Assembly (NCBI GenBank): GCA_028583415.1
Contig: CM053266.1
Coordinates: 3,109,217-3,173,216 of the forward strand
DNA from: Protea cynaroides
Lineage: Eukaryota; Streptophyta; Magnoliopsida; Proteales; Proteaceae
DNA: 64,000 bases
Direction: 5' to 3'
Below the pieces are notes generated by a model. It was not told where the DNA came from and did no database searches. It saw nothing but the letters and a program-made list of their open reading frames with translations. How positions within the stretch are numbered: the stretch's first letter is position 1; every line of letters begins with the position of its first letter. The translations under genes were made by a program, and so were the position numbers. This document shows, in pieces, positions 10,580 through 20,934 of this stretch.

Positions 10580-11844
10580 TCAAGAAGCTGGAGGTGCTGG
10601 GGGAGGTGGTGCCTCACGGTCTCTATCATAGTCCTCAGCATAGACCTTGGTCAACTAGGCTATCTGAGTTTGGCTCGTCTGGAGACTAGCTGTGAGATCA
10701 GCCACCCGCTGGTCAGTCATACGCTGAGCCTCTATAAGCTCTTCCATCCTCAGGTCAGACACACGCTGAGCCACTCGTATCTCGTGTAATATCTCATCAT
10801 GTCATCAGATGGAGTATACGAAGGACCAGTCGTGTGCGAATGACCAGCTGAAGAAGACGGACCAACTCCAGTAGGATGAGTAGGTGATGGAGGGGGTATG
10901 GCATCTACATCCATGTACAGTCGATCGTCATCATCCCCATGAACCCCTGCTCCAGCGGCTGCTGCTGCAGCCTCAGCATCAACCATCTCCACTAGAGTGC
11001 GAGGGCGCACCATCGCGTTCCTCTCCTCATCACTGACCTGGGCATCCCGCATGCCCATATTGCAAATAGCCTCCCAATCCAGAGGTGATGAGAAGGATTT
11101 CTCCTGAATTTTCTCATCCACTAAGTCAACCCCCAGGCGGGTAAGCAAGGTAGTGATCATGCATTCATAAGGAAGGTTGTCAGTGTGACTAGGCAACGTA
11201 GCGCTGATCATGGTACGCATAATGATGTATGAAAGACAGACGGACTACTTAGTGCATATACAATATAAAAGATACTGGGTCAGCTGGGAGATCCTCTCGC
11301 AATGACCACTCTGCGGTATCAGGTTATGCTGAATGATCTTGCAGTATACCCGTGGATCTGAACGTAGATAACACGCTCTCATCTGCCAGCGATCATGTCG
11401 GACGAACTGACTATCAATCCCAGCCCTCATCTGTAGAGAGAAGAACTGGGGCTCTCTAGGAGCACAGAAAACCATGGGGCCAGCATAGGAAATTCCTAGT
11501 AGGTCGGCCAGCTGCCGATAATCAAATGAGATGTCAACTCCCTTGACGTAGCTCGTGATGCACAGCTCATCACCCCTCTCCACATCATTGTAATCTCCCA
11601 CCACCTGGAGATTACAGTAGAACTGGCGTACCAAATCAGGACGGGTACACGCGTCATAAGTGATGACAGGGAGCCATCCCATATCACCAAATGCTCTCTC
11701 CACATTGAACAAGGCTAACTCAGCCAAGTTCACTTTGCGGCCTCCCTCTACCTTCTTGCGAGCGTAGTGGGCATATTGTGTCTCAGCTTCGTTGGAATGG
11801 AAGAGAAGACGGTTGCAAACTCTGGGTACCTTGGTACGAGCCAT
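10580..11844 (-). pseudogene. antisense gene of element A, plant transposon-protein-like
   Basis: About 421 codons opposite to gag-pol, starting at the ATG at 11844. The N-terminal region has KVEGG...NLAEL, GWLPVITYDA, PDLVRQFYCNL and SYVKGVDISFDYRQLADLLGI, resembling the 'putative plant transposon protein' (Transposase_32) family. The C-terminal third is acidic and Ala/Pro-rich, followed by a Glu/Arg/Leu heptad-like stretch that may be a coiled coil and a PPPP tail. Breaks: in-frame TAG at 11245-11247, a one-base deletion near 10788, and TAG at 10655-10657 where the relative in E has TGG. Function unknown. It is matched in E and, diverged, in B, so it belongs to the element family. Confidence 0.7.
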
Positions 11845-11849
11845 AGTAT

Positions 11850-12291
11850 CTATAAATAAGCAAGAAAAACAAATAATGGGTTAGTAGAGAGGAAAAATTT
11901 GAGATTTCGACGTAATAACGATGTAAATTGGATAAAAACCTCACTTTTCACCCATACACGTGGGCAGGAGGACTTACATAGATTCTAAACTAACTTGTGA
12001 GACTCAAACAGTTGGAAATTTCAACTAATTAGATTGAATTGCAAGAAATTTCAAGAAATTCAAAATTTCACCAAAATTAGGGCAAAAAGTGAAAATTTCG
12101 AGTTTCTCGATAACCAACCGATGAAACTCAAATATTTTCGAGGGCTTTCGTTCCTCGAGTCACCAATAACAAAATCCCCCAATAAAAATTGAATTTTTAC
12201 GGTTGGAAAAAGTTTAATTTGAAAAATACAAGATAAACGAGCAAAAACCTAGGTTAAGAAACCTAAAAACATAAAAAGGTAGAAAAAATAC
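11850..12291 (-). other. 5'-UTR intron of the antisense gene (A)
   Basis: On the minus strand: donor GATACAG|GTATTTT (12291) and acceptor TTTATAG|ATACTATGG (11850), ending 5 nt before the ATG. The 442-nt segment is A/T-rich and matches the intron at the same place in E (451 nt). The splice sites lie on the antisense strand, so the gene probably has its own transcript. Confidence 0.6.
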
Positions 12292-12424
12292 CTGTATCAG
12301 AGGTATAGACGTCGAAACAAGGAGTGCAAACCACCAACGGATCGGAATGGGCACTGTAGCAACTTAGAGGAACGAGCTGAGTTGAAGCAGAGAAGAAAGA
12401 ATGAGAAATGGACTTTGAATCGAA

Positions 12425-12665
12425 CTTAAAAATCAGATTTTTTGTCCGGGGGTCGGACAATTCGATTAAAACAATCGACCCCCATATCGACCCCCGCATC
12501 GACCCTCGGCTCTCGGGAACTTGACAGAGAACCAGGGGTCGCACCCTGGGTCGGACATACTTCGACCCCCCCATCGACCCCCGGCTCTCGGGAAAAATGG
12601 GTGATTTCCCAGGGTCGGGTACTGAGGGTCGGATAACCATCCACCCTCACCATCGACCCTACAGT
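12425..12665. promoter_or_regulatory. GGTCG/CGACC motif cluster between antisense gene and gag (A)
   Basis: Many GGGTCGATGG, TCCGACCC and CATCGACCCCC blocks in both orientations, interleaved with CTCTCGGGAA. The same motif vocabulary occurs upstream of the LTR TATA box and again in the LTR leader. It sits where the antisense gene's promoter should be. Confidence 0.5.
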
Positions 12666-12806
12666 GAAAACATAGTATTTTCGACAGAATGATCTGAAAA
12701 ATTGGAAATTGGTATTTGTTAGTGGATTTAAAATATGGGAATGAAGTAATTAATGATTTTCTCTCGTGTTCAATGATTTCAGGCAATCCTATTAGTAGAT
12801 TTATTT

Positions 12807-14024
12807 ATGGTGGGACGCAGAGCAACCAGACAGAGCCGTAACTCTATCCCACCACCACCTGTGAGGGAAGATAACCAGCCACACCCGGGACCACAGGGGG
12901 ACAGGAACACGGCACCATCCGTCATAAATGGGCAGGCAAATCCTACCAATCTGCCAGCTCCACCTACATACTTGGCCACAGTTGTAATGAACCTGGCCCA
13001 ACAGCTGCAACAGATGCAACAGGCACAAGCTAATATCCAAGCTGCCATAGGCATAACTCTTCCAACTGCACAAACACCTCCAATGCCAGCTGGACAGGCA
13101 AGCACAGCACCAAGGGGAAGTAACACAGTACCCCACGCACCTCAGACTCCTATCATGCAGGCTCAAGTACCAAATCCTGAAATAGCTCAAGGTGGATATC
13201 AGTACCAACCACCTATGTATGGAGCGTATGTCCCGCAGCCACTAGATCACTCCAGACTGGTGGAGCATTTTCTGAAACTGAAGCCCAGAGAGTTTAATGG
13301 CAAGCCAGCAGATCCTTTATGGCCGGCACACTAGGTTGACGAAATAGAAAGAAACTTTATGATGATGACATTAAATGAAGAAGAGAAAGTGTTGTGTGCC
13401 ACCTTTATGCTGAAAGGAGATGCACACCATTGGTGGAGGTCTACCAGAGCGTATTTACTTACAAAGCACGCCCAATTGACATGGGATATTTATAAGGAGT
13501 CGTTCTTTGAGAAGTACTTTCCAAGAAGTTTCAGAGATTCTATAGAAAGAGAGTTCCTGAGTTTATATCAGGGACAAATGACCGTGGATGCTTATCAATA
13601 GCGCTATGAAGAGCTGTTCTTCTTTGCACCTACTAGTATGCAAGAGGAAACCACAAAGACCAGAAGGTTCGTCATGGGACTTAGGGGAAGCATCCGTGAG
13701 CACGTTCTGGGACATGAAAAGAAAATCTATAATGAAACGACACAAATTGCTCGAGTTATAGAATCGAGCCAGAAGGAGAGTTATTTCATGCAAAACAGAG
13801 GTATAAAAAGGCCAGTTGGAAATTCTTATAACGGAGGGAGTAACAAAACATTCAAACCCTTCCGTGCTCAAGGCTTTACCGCTGCGACCAAGACTATCCC
13901 CGTAGTTCAACAACAACAGAAGCCAATTACTGAAGGGATAAAATGTTTTAACTGCAACCAAGTGGGACATATAGCAAGGGAATGTCCTAAGCCCAAGAAG
14001 CAGCTACATCAAGGACAAGTTTAA
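12807..14024 (+). pseudogene. gag of element A
   Basis: Pro/Gln-rich N-terminus, then the retrotransposon gag core (LVEHFLKLKPREFNG, near ATFMLKGDAHHWW, YFPRSFRDS), and a CX2CX4HX4C zinc knuckle CFNCNQVGHIAREC near 13950. The start ATG has MVGRRATRQ, shared in kind with D and E. In-frame stops: TAG 13332-13334 (TGG in D), TAG 13599-13601 (CAG in E), TAA near 14023. The frame otherwise stays open for 400 codons and runs straight into protease without the intron-like segment found in D and E. Confidence 0.88.
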
Positions 14025-14036
14025 GCGGTTACATCA

Positions 14037-14643
14037 GAGGATGCTGCCGCTTCGTCTGATGTGGTTACAGGTATCGTACCTATTAATGGCATTCCCGCTA
14101 GAGTACTCTTTGATTCAGGAGCTACTCATTCCTTTATATTTGTGACGTTTGGAAGGAAGTTAAATCTACCCCTTAAATCCTTAGACTACAAACTCCTTGT
14201 ACGATCGATCACCTATGGGATTAGAAGTAGAGTTAGAAAAAGGTTATGGACCATGTCCAGTTCTTATTGATGAAAAGACCTTGGATGTGACCTTGATCCA
14301 ACTTGAGATAACAGACTTTGACGTCATCTTGGGAATGGACTGGTTAGTTTGGCATTCTGCAAACCTATTGTGTGCCGAAAAGAAGCTGACATTTAAAGAC
14401 AAGGAAGGAGCTGAGTTTAGTTTTACAGGAACGAAGCTTCCCCGAAAACGAAAGCTCATACTCTCGGCGCTAAAGGCTAAGAAGTGCCTTGAGAAAGGAG
14501 CAGTCGGTTATTTAGTATCTGTGGTTGACATTACCAAGGAAACACCACGAATGGAAGATATTGATGTCGTGCGTGACTATCCAGACGTATTTCCTGAAGA
14601 ATTACCAGGATTACCACTCGACCGAGCTACAAGTTCGTTATAG
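14037..14643 (+). pseudogene. protease and linker of element A
   Basis: Aspartic protease with intact catalytic motif DSGATHSF near 14112-14135, flanked by PARVLF and KLNLPLKSLDYKLLVRS. A 4-bp insertion near 14205 shifts the frame. The linker to RT continues (GMDWL, FPEELPGL) until a one-base loss near 14630 ends it. D and E carry changes in the DSG triplet; A does not. Confidence 0.85.
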
Positions 14644-15413
14644 ATCTTATACCTGGAGCCGCACCAGTATCGAAAGCACCCTATCGAATGGATCCTACTG
14701 AACTGAAGGAATTGAAAGTACAACTACAGGAACTACTGGACAAGGGTTACATTCGCCTTAGCATATCACCATGGGGAGCACCAGTTTATTCGTGAAGAAA
14801 AAGGACGGTAGCTTTCGCTTGTGTATAGACTACCGAGAACTGAATAAACTGACAATCAAGAATCGGTATCCATTGCCTCGGATCGATGACCTGTTCGATC
14901 AGTTGCAAGGTGCCAAAGTGTTCTCAAAGATTGATCTTCGGTCAGGTTATCATCAGCTGAAGATTAAGGATGGTGATATCCCCAAGACAGCATTCAGGAC
15001 CAGATATGGACATTATGAATTTTTGGTCATGTTTTTTGGATTGACAAACGCACCAACAACCTTTATGGAACTTATGAACCGGGTTTTCCACGACATGTTG
15101 GATACGTCGGTTATTGTATTCATTGATGATATATTAGTCTACTCCAAAGACGAGGAAACTCATGTCAAGAATCTAAACGCTGCTCTACAACGAGTACGAA
15201 GGGAAAAGCTCTACGCCAAATTTACAAAGTGTGAGTTTTGGCAAAAGGAAGTCGCATTTCTAGGCCATGTAGTATCCGTTGAAGGAATTAAAGTGGATCC
15301 CAGCAAGATTGAGGATATTGTAAGGTGGGAAGCACCGAAGAGCGTTGCAAAAATTAGAAGTTTTCTGGGTCTAGCTGGGTATTATCGACGATTTGTGGAA
15401 GACTATTCCTGAA
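14640..15413 (+). pseudogene. reverse transcriptase of element A
   Basis: RT motifs in order: LLDKGYIR, SPWGAP, KKKDGSFRLCIDYRELN, LPRIDDLFDQLQGA, FSKIDLRSGYHQ, FGLTNAP, the catalytic FIDDILVYS (gypsy form of YxDD), and FLGHVVS, GYYRRFV. A one-base deletion near 14788 shifts the frame before the catalytic core, and TGA at 15410-15412 (CGG in E) separates RT from RNase H. Confidence 0.9.
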
Positions 15414-15433
15414 TTGCCGTACCTCTTACCAGT

Positions 15434-15982
15434 TTGACTAAGAAGGGCGAAAAATTTGTCTGGATGGATAATTGCGAGAAGAGTTTCCAAACCTTGAAAG
15501 CTAGATCGATATCAGCTCCAATCTTGACCATCCCGACTCCAGGACAACCATTTATCTTGTACACTGATGCGTCAGGACTGGGATTAGGATGTGTACTTAT
15601 GCAAGGAGAACAAGTAATTGCTTATGCCTCAAGACAACTGATGACACATGAAAAGAACTACCCCACACATGATTTGGAATTAGCGGCAGTAGTACATGCT
15701 GTCAAAATATGGAGACATTATCTGTACGGGGAGAAGTTTCAGATTAAATCAGACCATAAAAGTCTTACTTACCTATTTAATCAGAAGGAGCTAAATATGA
15801 GACAAAGAAGATGGTTGAAACTACTGAAAGACTATGATTGTGATATCCAGTATCATCCGGGAAAAGCTAATGTAGTAGCCGACGTGTTGAGTAGAAAGGC
15901 AATGATAAAATCACAGGGAGAGGTTAGCACAACTACCGCAATGTGTACTACGAGAAAGGTAATCAAGCATGGTAATGAGTAG
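15434..15982 (+). pseudogene. RNase H of element A
   Basis: TDASGLGLG, LELAAVVHA, KSDHKSLTYL and YHPGKANVVADVLSRK are the D-E-D-D landmarks of gypsy RNase H. It degrades RNA in the RNA:DNA hybrid. In the last block A has ADVLS where relatives have ADALS. It ends at TAG (15980-15982) where E has CAA. Confidence 0.88.
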
Positions 15983-15985
15983 TTT

Positions 15986-17087
15986 GTGATAGATGCACCA
16001 GATGGATCAGCCAACCAAGGATTTATTCATCGATTTTCAAATATGTTCGCCGCATTGAAAATTATACCGGAGATAGTTGATGAAGTGAAGATAACTATCA
16101 AATCAGACCCCTACCTAAGAACGGTACAAGAAGACATTGAAAAGGTAGAACTAACCCTGAGTTCACCTTGGACGAAGAAAAGGTACTAAAGTACAAAGGA
16201 AGAATATGTGTACCTGAAATAGAAAGCTTGGACATTAGACACCGATTGATGAAAGAGGCCCATACCACCATCTATTCTATACATCCTGGAAGTACAAAAA
16301 TGTATCATGATCTAAAAAAATTATATTGGTGGAGAGGAATGAAAGCAGATGTAGCTAAGTTCGTGTCTCAATGCCTAAATTGTCAGAAAGTAAAGGCTGA
16401 ACGACAAAGACCGGCAGGACTGTTATAGCCGTTATCGGAACCAGCATGAAAATGGAACTGCATCACTATGGACTTCGTCACGGGATTACCATTGACTCCT
16501 CGAGTAGTTGACGCAGTTTGGGTGATTGTAGACCGCCTGACTAAAACAGCTCTCTTTATATCTATACGACCTCAGTATACACTGGAGAGGTTAGCTAAGC
16601 TGTATGTGGATAACATTGTGCGATTACATGGTGTACCTGAAAGTATTGTGTCCGATAGAGATCCACGATTTACTTCAAAGTTTTGGAAAGGATTGCAAAA
16701 GGCTATGGGTACAACATTGAAGTTTAGTACTGCATTCCATCCACAGACAGATGGACAGTCGGAGCGTACAATTCAGATTCTAGAAGATATCTTCGGACAT
16801 GTGTAATTGACTTCAAAGGATCATGGGATGAAAAGTTATCACTGATTGAGTTCGCTTATAATAATAGCTATCAGGCTACTATACAGATGTCACCCTATGA
16901 AGCACTGTATGGCAGAAAGTGTCGAACTCTATTGTTTTGGAATGAAGTTGGGGAACGTAGTATTGTTGGATCGGAATTTGTTGAAGAGACTTGTCCAGTG
17001 GTCGACATTATCAAAGAAAGAGTGAGAACAACTCAGAATCGTTAGAAGCAATATGCCGATACCCGACGCCGAGACCTCGAGTTCGTC
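15986..17087 (+). pseudogene. integrase of element A
   Basis: HHCC zinc-binding region (HRLMKEAH, GSTKMYHDLKKLYWW, CLNCQKVKAE) and the DDE core (DFVTGLPLTP, VSDRDPRFTSKFW, FHPQTDGQSERT). Breaks: one-base loss near 16146, TAG at 16426-16428 (CAG in E), TGG to TGA near 16448, frameshift and TAA near 16790-16806, and TAG at 17043-17045 (CAG in E). Confidence 0.87.
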
Positions 17088-17561
17088 ATGGGTGCTAAAG
17101 TATTCTTAAAAGTATCGCCTATGCGAGGATTGAAACGGTTCGGACAGAAAGGGAAACTAAGTCCAAGATATGTCGGGCCATATGAGATTCTAGCTAAGCG
17201 TGGGAAAGTGGCTTACCAGTTAGCCCTACCACCATCTATGTCAAGTGTGCATGATGTATTTCATATTTCCTTATTGAAGAAGTATGTCAAAGATCCTACG
17301 CACGTTCAGATAGTAGATCTGCCTGATTTGACTGATGATTTGACATTTGAAGTAACACCAACTAAAATCACCAGTCGAAAGGTTCATCGACTACGTAACC
17401 GAGATATCTATTATGTTAAGGTCACTTGGAGAAGTAGAGACATGGAAGAAATTACATGGGAAGAAAAGAATGCTATGCGAAAGCAATACCCTCATTTATT
17501 CGACTCAGAAGGTATGAACAATTTTGGGGACGAAATTTTTATAAGTAGGGGGGAGTTGTAA
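17088..17561 (+). pseudogene. integrase C-terminus and chromodomain of element A
   Basis: GPYEILAKRGKVAYQLALP and VHDVFHISLLKKYV (integrase C-terminal domain), then a chromodomain-like end: RKVHRLRNRDIYYVKVTWRS and EEITWEEKNAMRKQYPHLF. In chromoviruses this domain directs insertion toward heterochromatin, which suits the nesting here. The frame is open and overlaps the first bases of the 3' LTR. Confidence 0.85.
17545..17556 (+). other. polypurine tract (A)
   Basis: AGTAGGGGGGAG, an A/G run directly before the 3' LTR start TGTAAGACCC. It primes plus-strand synthesis. Present once, unlike in D and F. Confidence 0.8.
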
Positions 17562-17930
17562 GACCCGTATCAAACTAACCCGGTCTTACCACCTTGAACC
17601 AGGTCTACCCGTCATGGTCGAACCAAACGGATCAAGTGAGTGAAGGAGATCACGATCCCAGGTATTAAACTGACCCAAAAATACTAAACATAAGGGGAGG
17701 GTCGCATACCCAGCAAGGGAGGGTCGGACCCCCCAGTATAAAAGTCAGACCCCTAGTTTTATACCGAGGGTCGGACATCTTAAGGACCAGGGGTCGATGG
17801 GATCTCCGACCCCCCCTATCGACCCCCGGTAATCGGTAAAAGCAGCTTGAATCGAAAATTAGGAAACCTTCCTAATTTCAATGGGATTCCTTCCTAATAT
17901 CAATGGGACGTATTTTGAGAGTTTCTACTC

Positions 17931-17938
17931 TATAAATA
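17931..17938 (+). promoter_or_regulatory. TATA box of A 3' LTR
   Basis: TATAAATA followed by GGACGTCCCTAAGCC, a block also found at the same place in D, G and E LTRs. Transcription should start about 30 bp downstream, defining the U3/R border. Confidence 0.75.
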
Positions 17939-18605
17939 GGACGTCCCTAAGCCTTTTTCACTCCTTTTAGAACCCTAATTGGATTGAGAGAAAGAGAAGA
18001 GAAGGAGAAGAGAAAGAGAAGACGAGGAAAGTAGAGAAGAAGATCAAGGAGAAGGCTTCAGAGAAACAAGCCTAATTCTCAGGTATGGATACTATCTCCA
18101 TGTAATTCTACAGACCTTAGAATAGATAGAGAAGAGGGAATGATCTAGGAGAAACCCAAATCATCCACCCATGGTTAGGTTTTCATGGAAAACCATGGGG
18201 GAAGTCATGAAAGCTATATAAGTGAATGAACTACGGTTCTAGGCCATAGAACATGTGTGTAATGGATTGTAGAAGCAAGCCATAGGACCCCAAACACGAA
18301 GAATGGATTGAAGGATGAAAAATTGACAAAACCCACAGGAGGTCGCACGGGGGGTCGATGGCCAATCGACCCTACCAGACCCTGATCATCGACCCCCAGT
18401 ATTCGAGAAGTCCAGAATAGGGGTGGTCGCACCCAGGGTCGATGGAACTTCCGACCCTAGCATCGACCCCCAGTTAACAGCATGCTTTTTAAAATCAAAA
18501 TTAATTCTAATTAAATTCTATCGACTTGGTTAGGTTTTCTAGTGATATAATATCGATATATAGTTGATTCTTAAAGCTTGAAAGAGGACCTAAGATCAAG
18601 TAAAG

Positions 18606-19432
18606 GTGAGGGAACAAAACCTAAACTAATTGGTTAATAATAAACTGTTTTATTTTGAGTCCAATGCCATGAATGATTTTATGCGTGTATGATTGTTATG
18701 TGCATTCAATATGTCATCCAATATATTATTACTGTTCATGCATATTTATTTATTGTTTATGACATGATGATGTTGATGATGATGATAGGAATAGGCATGT
18801 GGATGAATGAGTGTGGTTGGTGTGCTTGATGCAAGCGAGTATCAGGGGGAGGTGTCATAGGCGGGGCCTCAACACTCTAGCTCTATCTCTAACTCAAGTC
18901 TTGTCCATTAACATCGTCGTATCGCCATTACCTTAGCGGAACTAATACGTCGTAGGGCATCAGGGGGGGACGTGACACTGTGGTCATCCTGGTCACTAGA
19001 CCCTAGCTCTATCTCTATGGACGTATTGAGGGATGCTGGGGTGAGGCCTTGGATACACTATTTGGCATTAGGATTGGTTAGTTGCGAGCCCAGTTTGTGA
19101 GCCCTCGCCAGCAGGGGCTTACGTGTTGGTATGGGCAACGGGTACAGCAATAAACGTGACCTTTGTGTGTACATTGTCAATGAATTGGGTGCATGTGAGT
19201 CGACAATAAACGTTACCTTTGGGCGGCTTTACACACTCGTGTTTAGAGGTACGACATCAATAAACGTGATCTTTGGCCACCTATCCTTTGTATAGCACAT
19301 TGCAAACTTATTCACCAGACCAAAGATATGAATTGAATGCATGCATATGTTTGTTGCATTGTTTTGTTTGCTCACTGAGCCATGATGTGTGCTCACCCTC
19401 TCGACGTCGAATATTTTTAGTTGATGATGCAG
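18606..19432 (+). other. candidate intron inside the LTR (A)
   Basis: Donor TAAAG|GTGAGG, branchpoint-like CTCAC at 19392-19396, acceptor GATGCAG|GT. Length 827 nt. Equivalent sites occur in C, D, G, E and F LTRs (840-929 nt) although the enclosed sequence is diverged. The exon after it begins with the conserved small reading frame. Confidence 0.55.
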
Positions 19433-19554
19433 GTACCGCAGTTGCAGATTATATAAATGATTCGATGTATGCGTGTGTTGCTGCAATGGAGGCTGAAGAC
19501 TTAGAGGATATGCATGACCCCTCAAGCGAGTGCAACTCATGCGTGTTCTATTAG
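19420..19554 (+). CDS. conserved small LTR frame, A 3' copy
   Basis: 44 codons plus stop. It has the shared pattern D-x-AG-x-x-V-x-D-Y-x-N ... VAAME ... HD ... C-N-S-C-V, with no break, but Ile replaces the Met of the common YMN motif. The GCAG|GT acceptor lies within its first codons, so on a spliced RNA the coding part would begin at the Gly. Function unknown. The inference of coding rests on the same length and protein pattern in several LTR families. Confidence 0.5.
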   Translation, partial: VDDAGTAVADYINDSMYACVAAMEAEDLEDMHDPSSECNSCVFY

Positions 19555-19832
19555 GATTTTTATTTGGATTTATAAAATATGTAATTGATATTCTATTTAC
19601 TTATGTCTCAGTTGATACAACAATAATTTGATATTTTAATTATGATTATTACATTTAAAATGCTCAGTTCATTAATATAAGACTTCCGCTATTGTGTATT
19701 TATTCTGATTATGGTTGTGGATGTGCGTGGTTTTATTTCTAATGGATACCGCCTACTAGAGATCCTGGTTGGACCGTTGGTTTGTAGCGGTTCATCACAT
19801 CGTTCTGAATGGTGTAGAATTGGGGTGTGACA

Positions 19833-20554
19833 GCCCAGCACTCTCATGCATAGAGGTTGTAGTCAGCCTCTGGGAGGTGTGGCTAGACCTTACCATAGCA
19901 CATGGCATACATGATACCTGACTATTGTATTATTGTGTATAATGAAACTGATCATGCATAATTATTGCTTGCTTGTCTATTTCTCATTGAGCTCATGTTG
20001 GGGAGCTAACCCTCACGTACGCCATTCTTTTTAGATGATGTTGCAGGTACCATGGTTGGGGATTATTTGAACACCCCCGCGATCTCTCAGTTGGCTATGC
20101 TAGGTGGAATGCCATATGAGGACGAAGCACATGATGCAGACTGCGAGTATGACGCATGTGTCTCCGATGGATAGATCCTTAAAGGAGTTTCCAAAACAAT
20201 TAATAGTTTTCTTTTGTTATTTTTCCTTTGGATTATTTTATTATATTTGGTTAGCCAGTGATTTATAGGGCAATGCTACTTTAAGGTTTTGGTATATGGA
20301 GTTAGCTGATGAACATCATTTAAAGGATGTAGCACATTGATATTCTACCTCTATTTATCATTAGTATGCTCATGGTTATTTAGTATCTTCCGCTATATAT
20401 TACTTTGAATTATGATTATGGCATTGTACTGGTAGTGGTTGGTATGTGTATGCACCGCTTATAAGGTCTTGGTGGGATCACATCCAAACTAAGGTGTTGA
20501 TCCAGTCGTATCCCAAAAGAAAAGTTTTTAGATCGATATTTTTGGGGTGTGACA
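19833..20554 (+). repeat. element B LTR, 3' part
   Basis: Ends ...GGGGTGTGACA before a PBS. Little DNA similarity to the other LTRs except conserved landmarks: ATTGAGCTCATGTTG, CTAAC, TTTTTAG, GCAG|G, the small reading frame, and the U5 end. Confidence 0.7.
20034..20174 (+). CDS. conserved small LTR frame, B copy (most diverged)
   Basis: 46 codons plus stop. Keeps AGT-x-V-x-DY-x-N-x-P, an acidic HDA stretch and CEYDACV before the stop. Against the D and E copies many differences are synonymous or conservative (TAT ATG AAT versus TAT TTG AAC; TGC/TGT, GTA/GTC). This is the best single piece of evidence that the frame was kept as protein. Confidence 0.5.
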   Translation, partial: DDVAGTMVGDYLNTPAISQLAMLGGMPYEDEAHDADCEYDACVSDG

Positions 20555-20558
20555 AGTT

Positions 20559-20570
20559 TGGTATCAGAGC
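20559..20570 (+). other. primer-binding site, tRNA-Met type (B)
   Basis: TGGTATCAGAGC, 4 nt after B's LTR end. Confidence 0.85.
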
Positions 20571-20934
20571 GAATAGCTCTGTTACACTATGCCAGCTAAG
20601 CCAATGCTATCGCAGCCTACAGTAACCTGAGCAATAGGATAATAAAAGCTTAAAGAGCATAATTGGTAAATATAGAGCTAAACTTGTGTGCAGTATGATA
20701 ACAATAAGAAAGAGCATAAGATGCTAGGGAAAAACTAGAAATTAAGCACTACGATTCGCATAGGGAAATAAGACTTAAATTTACAACAACAACATAGGAA
20801 GGAGAAAACTAACAAGATCACTCTGAATCTGATGGCATGGGCTTACAAACTCGCTGGTAAGTCTTCATCCGTGATGCTTCAGCTGTGTTCTTGAGGTCAT
20901 CTTCAGACATTATACCCACCCTTGCCATAGCCGT
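20571..20934 (+). other. element B leader
   Basis: A-rich untranslated leader after the PBS. No gene seen. It leads into the 3' end of the antisense frame. Confidence 0.5.

Larger units (their letters stand above)
9236..19832 (+). mobile_element. element A: Ty3/gypsy chromovirus, 5' LTR truncated
   Basis: Order: partial 5' LTR, PBS, antisense gene, gag, protease, RT, RNase H, integrase, chromodomain, PPT, full 3' LTR. Integrase after RT/RNase H defines Ty3/gypsy; the C-terminal chromodomain places it among chromoviruses, most like Tekay/Del. The LTRs differ at 5 of the first 135 shared positions, counted by hand. No target duplication can be tested because the left end is lost. Coding regions hold stops and frameshifts, so it is inactive. 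Confidence 0.88.
17557..19832 (+). repeat. element A 3' LTR (complete, 2276 bp)
   Basis: TGTAAGACCCG...GGGTGTGACA. Layout: GGTCG motif cluster (17700-17830), TATA box, purine-rich leader, donor-like CTCAG|GTATGG (about 18081), second motif cluster (18340-18475), donor AAAG|GTGAGG, a segment with repeated TAGCTCTATCTCTA blocks, CTCAC and GCAG|G acceptor, conserved 44-codon frame, then U5. Confidence 0.9.

Noticed and set aside
12807..13208. Minus-strand frames over the gag N-terminus (Cys/Ser/Trp-rich)
   Set aside because: Shadows of the Pro/Gln/Ala-rich gag start; the same shadows appear opposite gag in D and E.
17700..17830. GGTCG-rich clusters as a satellite or centromeric repeat
   Set aside because: They are confined to fixed positions in LTRs and before the antisense gene, are not long tandem arrays, and vary by family.
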